From assembly GCA_028242535.1 (NCBI GenBank), contig JAOJYB010000010.1, positions 1 through 35,332 of the forward strand: 35,332 nt of DNA, given 5' to 3'. The stretch comes from Candidatus Nitrosopelagicus sp. (GTDB lineage Archaea > Thermoproteota > Nitrososphaeria > Nitrososphaerales > Nitrosopumilaceae). Shown piece after piece: positions 15,935 to 22,938 of the stretch. How positions within the stretch are numbered: the stretch's first letter is position 1; each line of letters opens with the position of its first letter. The translations under genes were made by a program, and so were the position numbers. A model generated the notes under the pieces. That model was not told the DNA's origin, searched no databases, and saw only the letters and a program-made list of their open reading frames with translations.

Positions 15935-16585
15935 TTGATAATTGATCTTCATCTAAATGGAAAAATTGTTGTTATTGTTGGAGCTGGAAATGAAGCTCTG
16001 AAACGAATAAAATTACTTGAAAATGAAGAATGTCAAATTATTGTAATTGGAGAAAAACCTAGTTCTGAAATAAGAAAACTTGCCACAGTAAAGAAAATTA
16101 CACTGAAAAAAATTAAATTATCTTCGTCATTATTCCTAAAAAATTATAAGCCATTTTTAGTAATTGCATCAACTACTGATACTCTTCTAAACCAAAAGAT
16201 AGTTAAAACTGCTAGAAAAATGAAAATTCTTGCATATGCATCTGATTCACCTGAGTCAAGTGATATTTCTTATCTCTCATTAATTAATATAAAAAAAATA
16301 ATCAAAGTAGCAATTTCTACTGGAGGTAGTAGTCCAATTATGGCAAAAAAGATTAAATCAAAAACTGAGATGTGTTTGCAAAAAAATATTTCAAACCAAG
16401 ATATACAATTAATCAAAATTCAAAAATTTGCACGTAGTGAATCTAGAAAATTTATCACTACCCAAATTGAAAGAAAAAAATTTCTTTATGCATTGATGAA
16501 GGATAAACGTGTTAAAGAGTTATTAAAAGATAGAAAATACAAGCCAATACAGACTATAATAAAAAAAATGGTGAAGGATTGGTAA
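15935..16585 (+). CDS. Precorrin-2 dehydrogenase / sirohydrochlorin ferrochelatase-like (Met8/CysG N-terminal type)
   Basis: The enzyme oxidises precorrin-2 to sirohydrochlorin with NAD and, in Met8-like members, can insert iron. The N-terminal Rossmann motif follows a short strand: LNGKIVVIVGAGNEALKRI. The ISTGGSSPIMAKKIKSK segment is the conserved second domain signature. From TTG 15935 the protein has 216 residues. An in-frame ATG at 15902 would add 11 residues, but those bases contain a TATA box and the family normally begins just before the Rossmann strand. It is upstream of hemA with a one-base TAATG overlap, and divergent from the siroheme decarboxylase. Confidence 0.88.
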   Translation: MIIDLHLNGKIVVIVGAGNEALKRIKLLENEECQIIVIGEKPSSEIRKLATVKKITLKKIKLSSSLFLKNYKPFLVIASTTDTLLNQKIVKTARKMKILAYASDSPESSDISYLSLINIKKIIKVAISTGGSSPIMAKKIKSKTEMCLQKNISNQDIQLIKIQKFARSESRKFITTQIERKKFLYALMKDKRVKELLKDRKYKPIQTIIKKMVKDW

Positions 16586-17844
16586 TGACAAAAAATATTA
16601 TTAATGCAAGAGTAACTTTTAAGAGATCTCCTATTCACGTACTTGAAAGATTCTCATTGGGGGATTCTGAAAATGCGTATAAATCTTTCAAAGAACATAC
16701 TGGTTTATCTGAATGTGTAATTTTACAAACATGTAATCGTGTAGAAATTTTTGGCTCTGGTAATACATTTGATAAGGATGAAATTAAAAAGACTTGGGCC
16801 TCACTCTCTGGTTTGGAAGAAAACAGTTTTCAAGAAAATTTAGAATGGTCCCAAAACTCTGAAGTGTATGAACATTTACTGAAGCTAACTTCTGGTCTTG
16901 ATTCTATGGTTGTAGGTGAAGAACAAATAATGAAACAAATTAAAGACTCAATTCAATCTGCCAAAAAATTAAAAGTTTCTGGTGAATCTTTAAACACTTT
17001 ATTTGATAAAGCAATACGTGTAGGTACTAGAGTACGTACCTCGACTGGAATTAGTAAAGGTAGTATTTCTGTTGGCTCTATGGCAGTTAAACTTGCGGAG
17101 GAAAACGTTGATGAAATGAAACTAAAAAAAATTCTTCTAATTGGAACTGGAGAAGCTGCAACACTTGTTGCAAAATCATTAACAAAGCGTGGTTACAATT
17201 TCTTTATTTCAAGTAGAACTGTGGAACGTTCGACATCATTTTCTAAAACTGTAGGTGGTCAACCAGTTGATTTTAATTCAATTCTTCATGGATTTCAAAA
17301 TTATGATATAGTTTTTGTAGCAACTACTGCTCCTTACTTTTTGGTAACTTTTGAAAGAATACAAAAAGCTCTTGAAACAAAAAAATCTGGTATGATGATC
17401 CTGGATCTTTCCAATCCTAGAACTGTAGATGAAAAAGTTGCTGAATTACGTGGAGTAAAACTAATGAATATTGATCAGATTGCTGAAATGGTTGATAAAA
17501 ATATGAGAAGTCGAATTGGTCAGAAAAACTCTGCAGAAGAAATTATTAAAGAAGAATTGCCAGTATTAGAAGCAACTATGAAAAGATTAGAAGCTGAACC
17601 AATTGTAAAGGATGTCTTCAAAAGTACTGATGCAATTAGGATAAAAGAGCTTGAAAAAGCATTGAGTATGTTAGGTGAATTAAATGATTCACAGAAAAAA
17701 ATAATTGAAGAATTATCAAAATCTGTTGCTGAAAATATTATATCAACTCCTATGAATAATCTCAGAAAAGAAACTGAACATGGGAATTCTGATCTAATAG
17801 ATGCAGCTTCTAAACTGTTTAATTTTAAAAAAGAAGATAATTAA
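16585..17844 (+). CDS. hemA: Glutamyl-tRNA reductase
   Basis: HemA reduces glutamyl-tRNA to glutamate-1-semialdehyde with NADPH, the first committed tetrapyrrole step. The ATG at 16585 overlaps the upstream stop (TAATG) and puts the catalytic cysteine at residue 50 in LQTCNRVEIFG, as in well-studied HemA proteins; an in-frame TTG at 16579 would add two residues. Other landmarks are GLDSMVVGEEQIMKQIKDS, GSISVGSMAVKLA and the NADP Rossmann motif LLIGTGEAATLVAK. A C-terminal helical dimerisation region follows. Length is 419 residues. The stop shares TTAA with the opposite acetyltransferase gene. Confidence 0.96.
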   Translation: MTKNIINARVTFKRSPIHVLERFSLGDSENAYKSFKEHTGLSECVILQTCNRVEIFGSGNTFDKDEIKKTWASLSGLEENSFQENLEWSQNSEVYEHLLKLTSGLDSMVVGEEQIMKQIKDSIQSAKKLKVSGESLNTLFDKAIRVGTRVRTSTGISKGSISVGSMAVKLAEENVDEMKLKKILLIGTGEAATLVAKSLTKRGYNFFISSRTVERSTSFSKTVGGQPVDFNSILHGFQNYDIVFVATTAPYFLVTFERIQKALETKKSGMMILDLSNPRTVDEKVAELRGVKLMNIDQIAEMVDKNMRSRIGQKNSAEEIIKEELPVLEATMKRLEAEPIVKDVFKSTDAIRIKELEKALSMLGELNDSQKKIIEELSKSVAENIISTPMNNLRKETEHGNSDLIDAASKLFNFKKEDN

Positions 17845-18275
17845 TGATTATAGCGCATTTGATTTGATTCTTGTTTGAATCCAATTCTTTCATAAAATGG
17901 AATTAATTCATCTTTACAATCTAAAATTGTTTTATAACAATTCATTGCCTTTGCTTTTTCTAGCAATGAAACAACAAGTTTCATACCTATTCCTCTTCCT
18001 TCAAACTCTTTTGAAACAACTACATCTTCAATATGTCCCACCTTACCTCCATCATGAATGAATTTCTGTTCAATAAGCAATGTTGTCGAACCCACAATCT
18101 TTCCATCGATTTCTGCAACATGTATAATATGATCTGGATTTGCAATGATCTTCTTCAGAATGTTTGTAGCAGTTTCTTTATCCAGACTACTCGCAGTTCT
18201 TAAATTATCTAAGCTTTCTAGAAAATCATTCTCAATATCTGACTCAACTATAACTCGAATTTTAACATCTGACAT
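17841..18275 (-). CDS. GNAT acetyltransferase resembling glucosamine-6-phosphate N-acetyltransferase (GNA1)
   Basis: This is a 144-residue GNAT domain. The acetyl-CoA pyrophosphate loop is EGRGIGMKL (around residues 94-102). The surrounding sequence, VGHIEDVVVSKEF followed by MNCYKTILDC and PFYERIGF, matches from memory the order and wording of eukaryotic GNA1 enzymes (GHxEDVVV, NCYKxxLxC, FYxxxGF), which acetylate glucosamine-6-phosphate on the way to UDP-GlcNAc. It starts 13 bases after the stop of a sugar nucleotidyltransferase on the same strand, which fits a nucleotide-sugar role. A general small-molecule acetyltransferase cannot be excluded. Confidence 0.75.
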   Translation of the reverse strand: MSDVKIRVIVESDIENDFLESLDNLRTASSLDKETATNILKKIIANPDHIIHVAEIDGKIVGSTTLLIEQKFIHDGGKVGHIEDVVVSKEFEGRGIGMKLVVSLLEKAKAMNCYKTILDCKDELIPFYERIGFKQESNQMRYNH

Positions 18276-18288
18276 TCTCTAATCATCC

Positions 18289-18978
18289 CTATTTTTTTCT
18301 ATACGCTTCATTTGTTTTTTCATAGGTTTCTTTATCACCAATATCGATAAATCCTTTTTTAGAAATCACACTACCAACTTTCTTTTTCTTTGCAAGTATC
18401 TTTCGTATCACACTATCCATTCCATATGACCCATTTTTTGGAATTAATTGAAGTACTTCTGGTTCCATTACATAGCAACCTACGTTAATTTTTGCTGAAA
18501 ATTCTGGTTTTTCATTCCATGAAGTAACCTTGCCACTATTCTTTGTGCCAATTACACCATATTTCAAATTAAATTTGTAATCATAGAGACTCATAGTAAC
18601 ATTCGATTTAGATTTTTTATGTTGTTTAATCATATTTTTTAAACTAAAATTGTAGATTGAATCGCCATATAGGCAAACAAATGTTCCATCAATGAATTTT
18701 TCAGCAGTTTTTAGCTGACCTGCCGTTGCAAGTGGTTTATTTGAAATAGCATATTCAATTTTTACACCAAATTTTTTACCATCGCCAAAATAATGTTCAA
18801 TTTTCTTTCGTAAATAACTCACACAGATTACAATTTCTTTAATTCCATTTTTTTTAATCCATTCTATTTCATGCTCTAAAATTGGTTTTCCACCTAATGG
18901 CAGCATTGGTTTAGGAAGAGATTTTGTGTATGGTTTTAGTCTCGTACCAAGTCCTCCTGCTAAAATTACTACCTTCAT
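18289..18978 (-). CDS. Sugar-1-phosphate nucleotidyltransferase
   Basis: The 229-residue protein is a single nucleotidyltransferase domain of the RmlA/GlmU-N/mannose-1-phosphate guanylyltransferase type. The N-terminal signature is complete: LAGGLGTRLKPYTKSLPKPM, followed by LGGKPILEHEIEWI, with the metal-binding aspartate in CLYGDSIYNF. It lacks the left-handed beta-helix acetyltransferase domain of GlmU, so acetylation would need a separate enzyme, such as the GNAT encoded 13 bases downstream. The exact sugar and nucleotide cannot be read. An A/T-rich box about 27 nt before the ATG (near 19005) suggests an independent promoter. Confidence 0.88.
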   Translation of the reverse strand: MKVVILAGGLGTRLKPYTKSLPKPMLPLGGKPILEHEIEWIKKNGIKEIVICVSYLRKKIEHYFGDGKKFGVKIEYAISNKPLATAGQLKTAEKFIDGTFVCLYGDSIYNFSLKNMIKQHKKSKSNVTMSLYDYKFNLKYGVIGTKNSGKVTSWNEKPEFSAKINVGCYVMEPEVLQLIPKNGSYGMDSVIRKILAKKKKVGSVISKKGFIDIGDKETYEKTNEAYRKK

Positions 18979-19034
18979 GAGTTTGTATGCACTTTTCAGT
19001 TCTATTTATGTCCAATTATGCAATATTTAGTGAT

Positions 19035-20312
19035 TCATTGAATTTGCTTAATCTTTTTTATTACTTCTGTAGGTGTATTACCAAATACAATAATCATAGG
19101 TTCTTTTCCTAAATCACCTTTATGATATATGATATCCGGCATTTCTGATTTCAAACAACTAGAGACTCCCCACGATATCGAGGAGTTTTCTTTTAATTTT
19201 GAATTTTTAGATTCTTTTTTTCTATTATAAGTTAACACTGACATTTTACGTTTTTTTGCCTTAGTGATTAATTTTGGTTCATATTTTATATTAATTGCTG
19301 AACGAATCTCAGGAAATTTCTTTGACACTTCAATTAGTGCCGTTGCAACGTGTTGTGATCCTCCGAATACTAGATCCCCTGCTTGAATGACATTATTTCC
19401 AGATTTGACAAGCCTTCCAGAAATACCTAAAACATTTTTGATATTCTTTGGTTTATTTTTTGAAAAAACAAAATTTGTTTGGCATTCAGGAATAATTTTT
19501 GAGACATCTTTAATATTTTGAAAATCAATTATTGAAAGTGAAAGTTGTTTTTGTATTTCAGAATTTTTTTTATGAGTTATTTTAATTCCTTTTCCTAAAT
19601 CTTTAGAATTTTTTATTGACTGATAGACATACTCTTTTGCAATATTTGCTGCTTCATGAATTGATTTTTTTCTAGCAAGTGATGCAGTTATTGATGCTGA
19701 ATAATTGCATCCACTTCCATGATTAATCATTTTGATTCTTTTTCCCTTCAAAATGTAATTTCTATCCGACTCCATTACAAAATCTTCTATCTCCCTTTCG
19801 GATTCCCTATATCCAGTTATTATGACATTTCTAGCACCTAATTCTTGTAATCTCTTGGCAGCATCATCTACTTTGCTACATCCTGATAAAATCTTAGATT
19901 CTCTCTTGTTAGGTGTGATAATTGTGGCTAATGGTATTATCATTTTCCTATAATCTGTGATTGCTGATTTTTTTAATAAAATTGTCTTGGTTGTAGATTC
20001 AATTATTGGATCAACTATTATTGGACATTTTTGATTTTTTATCATTTCATGTACAGCTTTGATAATTGACGAATCATACATCATTCCAATTTTAATTGAA
20101 TCAATTTGAAAATCTGATAACACTGATTCTAATTGAGATTTTATAATTTTTGAGGAAATTGGTAAAATTTTAGAAATTTTTTTTGTATTCTGACTGGTAA
20201 TGGCAGTAATTACTGTAAAACCATACACGCCGTGATTCTCAAATGTTTTGATGTCACTTTGAATTCCTGCCCCAGATGATGGGTCTGAGCCGCCAATTGA
20301 AAGAACATTCAT
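19035..20312 (-). CDS. thiDN: Bifunctional HMP/HMP-phosphate kinase and thiamine-phosphate synthase (ThiD-ThiN)
   Basis: The 425-residue protein joins two domains. Residues 1 to about 255 are ThiD: GGSDPSSGAGIQSDIKTF at the N-terminus and the anion-hole motif NHGSGCNYSASITA near its end. This part phosphorylates hydroxymethylpyrimidine and its phosphate. Residues about 270-425 are ThiN, the archaeal thiamine-phosphate synthase that replaces ThiE, with GDLVFGGSQHVATALIEV and the closing DIIYHKGDLGKEPMIIVFG. It is divergent from thiC, with only 52 bases between the two start codons and one TATA-like palindrome midway. All landmarks look intact. Confidence 0.93.
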   Translation of the reverse strand: MNVLSIGGSDPSSGAGIQSDIKTFENHGVYGFTVITAITSQNTKKISKILPISSKIIKSQLESVLSDFQIDSIKIGMMYDSSIIKAVHEMIKNQKCPIIVDPIIESTTKTILLKKSAITDYRKMIIPLATIITPNKRESKILSGCSKVDDAAKRLQELGARNVIITGYRESEREIEDFVMESDRNYILKGKRIKMINHGSGCNYSASITASLARKKSIHEAANIAKEYVYQSIKNSKDLGKGIKITHKKNSEIQKQLSLSIIDFQNIKDVSKIIPECQTNFVFSKNKPKNIKNVLGISGRLVKSGNNVIQAGDLVFGGSQHVATALIEVSKKFPEIRSAINIKYEPKLITKAKKRKMSVLTYNRKKESKNSKLKENSSISWGVSSCLKSEMPDIIYHKGDLGKEPMIIVFGNTPTEVIKKIKQIQ

Positions 20313-20324
20313 GCTGATCGTAAG

Positions 20325-20342
20325 TTAAACGATTGTTTAAAT
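20325..20342. promoter_or_regulatory. Shared bidirectional promoter element between thiDN and thiC
   Basis: The palindrome TTTAAA (20336-20341) is centred 26.5 nt from the thiC ATG (20365) and 26.5 nt from the thiDN ATG (20312), ideal TATA-box spacing for leaderless transcription in both directions. It is part of a 6-bp inverted repeat TTAAAC/GTTTAA (20325-20330 and 20335-20340) with a four-base spacer. There is no room for a TPP riboswitch. Confidence 0.65.
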
Positions 20343-20364
20343 CCACCATTTGACAATTTGATAT

Positions 20365-21693
20365 ATGGCAACTCAAATGACTTCTGCACGTAGAGGTGTG
20401 GCTACTGATGAAATGAAACAGGTAGCAAAAGACGAAGATGTAACTCTTGACTGGTTAGTTCCAAAAATTGCTAGTGGTTCAATAATAATTCCTAGTAATA
20501 ATGCGCGTAAAGAAAAAATCCATAATGTAGGAATTGGTAAAGGTACAAAAACCAAGGTGAATGTAAACATTGGTACCTCTACCTTGAATGTCAATATTGA
20601 TGAAGAAGTTGAGAAAGCCAAAGTTGCAGTAAAATATCATGCAGATACTATCATGGATTTGAGTGATGGTGGTGATGTTGGAGTTGTTCGAAGACGATTA
20701 TTGGAAGTTGCACCAATTACATTTGGAACTGTACCAATTTATGAAGCATATAACTTTGGAGTTGAAAAACACAAAAACCCATTAGATATAACTGAAGATG
20801 ATTTTCTTAAAGCATTTGAAAATAATATAAAAGATGGAGTTGATTACACAACAATACATTCTGGCATAACAAAAGAAATTGCTAAAAGAATTCTAAAGGT
20901 TGAAAGATATGCTGGCGTAGTTAGTAAAGGTGGAACTATTACTGCCGCTTGGATGCTAAAATACGATAAAGAAAATCCTTACATCACTCATTATGACTAT
21001 ATGATGGAACTGGCACAAAAATATGATGTGACATTTAGTTTAGGTGATGCTCTAAGACCTGGTTCTATTTTAGACTCTCATGATGAATTACAAGTCCAAG
21101 AAATGATTAACATATCTAGACTTGCTAAACGCGCAAATGAAAAAGAAGTTCAAGTTATGGTTGAAGGTCCTGGACATGTTCCATTAAATGAAGTAGCAGC
21201 GAATGTAAGGTTAGCAAAATCACTCATAGGTGATGTTCCATACTATGTCTTAGGACCATTAGTGACTGATATTGCATCTGGACATGACCATATTGCAAGT
21301 GCTATCGGTGCTGCAGTTTCAGCTAGTGAAGGTGTTGATCTTTTATGTTATCTTACTCCTTCTGAACATCTTGCATTACCTAATTCTGAAGAAGTGAAAG
21401 CTGGTTTGATTGCCTACCGAATTGCAGCTCATGCTGGCGATCTTGTAAAATTAAGAGAAAAAGCAATAAAATGGGATATGAAGATGACTGAAGCTAGAAG
21501 AACTCTTGATTGGGAAAAACAATTGGCTTTATCAATTGATCCTGAATTAGCTGCTAAAATTCATGGAAGAACTGGTCAACACCCTGGAAATAATGTTCCT
21601 TGTACAATGTGTGGTGGCGCATGTGTGTATCTTATGTTACCACAACAAAGAAAATATGAAAAAGATCCTGAAAAATTAGAACAATCTACCTAA
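20365..21693 (+). CDS. thiC: Phosphomethylpyrimidine synthase ThiC
   Basis: ThiC rearranges aminoimidazole ribotide to HMP phosphate using S-adenosylmethionine and a 4Fe-4S cluster. The protein has 442 residues, the short archaeal/core form without the bacterial N-terminal extension. Conserved stretches include KVNVNIGTS, DLSDGGD, VERYAGVVSKGG, FSLGDALRPGSI, EGPGHVPLNE and LGPLVTDIASGHDH. The C-terminal cluster motif is Cys413-x2-Cys416-x3-Cys420, one residue shorter than the CX2CX4C of the bacterial enzymes. It is divergent from thiDN and overlaps the 3' end of a Nudix gene by 18 bases. Confidence 0.95.
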   Translation: MATQMTSARRGVATDEMKQVAKDEDVTLDWLVPKIASGSIIIPSNNARKEKIHNVGIGKGTKTKVNVNIGTSTLNVNIDEEVEKAKVAVKYHADTIMDLSDGGDVGVVRRRLLEVAPITFGTVPIYEAYNFGVEKHKNPLDITEDDFLKAFENNIKDGVDYTTIHSGITKEIAKRILKVERYAGVVSKGGTITAAWMLKYDKENPYITHYDYMMELAQKYDVTFSLGDALRPGSILDSHDELQVQEMINISRLAKRANEKEVQVMVEGPGHVPLNEVAANVRLAKSLIGDVPYYVLGPLVTDIASGHDHIASAIGAAVSASEGVDLLCYLTPSEHLALPNSEEVKAGLIAYRIAAHAGDLVKLREKAIKWDMKMTEARRTLDWEKQLALSIDPELAAKIHGRTGQHPGNNVPCTMCGGACVYLMLPQQRKYEKDPEKLEQST

Positions 21694-22080
21694 TACTCTA
21701 TCTAAACTTGGAACTGTTGTGAAATTATTTAATTCATTAATCCTTATCCATCTGGAATCTGAATTTTCCCAATTCAATTTAATTTCTTTATTAATACAAG
21801 AAAATAAAAATGGATAAACCTCCCATTGGTGATTTGCGTATTGAGGTGATTCAATCAAAATCTTATTTCCTTCTTTCATTAAAGTAATATCTAATTCTTC
21901 TATTCCAACCTCTTCCAAAATTTCAATTTTTGCTCGTTTGATTGGTTTCTCATTATCTTCTATAATACCACTAATCCCTGCCCAGAGATTCTTCATACTT
22001 TTTACTTTTTCACTTCTTTTTAGGAGTAGAATTTTTTCTGAATTTCTTAAAAACGACGTAACAATTTTTGTTTTACGCAT
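21676..22080 (-). CDS. Nudix hydrolase with a variant Nudix box
   Basis: The 134-residue protein has a Nudix domain. The box reads Gly38-x5-Glu44-x7-Ile52-Glu53-Ile-Leu-Glu56-Glu57-Val-Gly59-Ile60, so the catalytic/metal glutamates are kept but the usual arginine is Ile52. Nudix enzymes cleave nucleoside diphosphates linked to other groups; the substrate is not readable. The ATG overlaps the tyrA stop by one base, making it the last gene of the aromatic amino-acid operon, although a metabolic link is not obvious. Confidence 0.82.
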   Translation of the reverse strand: MRKTKIVTSFLRNSEKILLLKRSEKVKSMKNLWAGISGIIEDNEKPIKRAKIEILEEVGIEELDITLMKEGNKILIESPQYANHQWEVYPFLFSCINKEIKLNWENSDSRWIRINELNNFTTVPSLDRVLGRLF

Positions 22081-22931
22081 TATTTCTCAATTGTATTAAC
22101 CATCTTTGTTAGTTTTTTGTAGGATTTTTCTAGGTCAACATTTTGAGAAATTTTTTCTTTATTCATGTTAATGTATTCAATTATCTCTTCACTCTTTCCT
22201 TCTTGTGCAGATGCTAGTAGTCTTCCTACATCTTTCCAAAACTCTTCTGCAACTCTTCTAATCTCTGGATTTGAAATAATAGTTTCAATCAATTCTGGTG
22301 ATTCTGTCATTATACTCTCTGCCAAAATCTTTTGAGCTTTGAATGTTGTTCCTGACATTTTTTCTGTAAGTAAAACCTTGTCATCTTTTGCTAAAATATT
22401 TGCAAATGCTATATTGATTAAATGAGTTAAACCAAGAATCATCGCAATTTTTTTATCATGCTCTGTGGAGTCAATTGTTACAAAATTTCCATCTGGAAAA
22501 AGATTCTTTGCAACATTTAGTTCCTTCTTTCCATCTTTTATTGGTATTAAAACAATATTATGATTTTTTAGATTTTTTGCACCTGGACCAAACATAGGAT
22601 GAATACAAATTGGTGATACTTTTGCAGGTATTTTCCCTAATGCAGTTGCTGTCTTTGCTTTATGTGAGGTAATGTCAATTAGATATGATCCCCTTTTCAT
22701 TTCTTTTGCAATTAATCTAATAATTTCAGGAGTCTTTTTTGTCGGTGTTGATAATAAAACATAGTCTACATTTAGAATTGCACTAATCAATGACTTTGCA
22801 TTTTTTATATTTTTTGCAACTGGATTTGTGTTATCAAAACCAGTAACTTCAAATCCTTTTTTTGAAAAATATTCTGAAAACCATTTACCCATTGCGCCAC
22901 CTGCTCCTATTATTGAAATAGTTTTAGCCAT
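22080..22931 (-). CDS. tyrA: Prephenate (or arogenate) dehydrogenase
   Basis: The 283-residue protein starts with an NAD-binding motif IIGAGGAMGKWFSEYF, followed by YVLLSTPTKKTPEII, LIDITSHKAKT and the IHPMFGPGAKNL segment that is highly characteristic of TyrA proteins (substrate-binding His). It oxidatively decarboxylates prephenate to 4-hydroxyphenylpyruvate, or arogenate to tyrosine. Unlike some archaeal TyrA proteins it carries no chorismate mutase domain; that domain is fused to the aminotransferase encoded just upstream. The gap to that gene is seven bases, and the Nudix gene follows with a one-base overlap. Confidence 0.92.
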   Translation of the reverse strand: MAKTISIIGAGGAMGKWFSEYFSKKGFEVTGFDNTNPVAKNIKNAKSLISAILNVDYVLLSTPTKKTPEIIRLIAKEMKRGSYLIDITSHKAKTATALGKIPAKVSPICIHPMFGPGAKNLKNHNIVLIPIKDGKKELNVAKNLFPDGNFVTIDSTEHDKKIAMILGLTHLINIAFANILAKDDKVLLTEKMSGTTFKAQKILAESIMTESPELIETIISNPEIRRVAEEFWKDVGRLLASAQEGKSEEIIEYINMNKEKISQNVDLEKSYKKLTKMVNTIEK

Positions 22932-22938
22932 TCTACAT

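Noticed and set aside
20313-20364. TPP riboswitch upstream of thiC
   Set aside because: Only 52 bases separate the two divergent start codons, and the transcript appears leaderless; no THI-box sequence is present.
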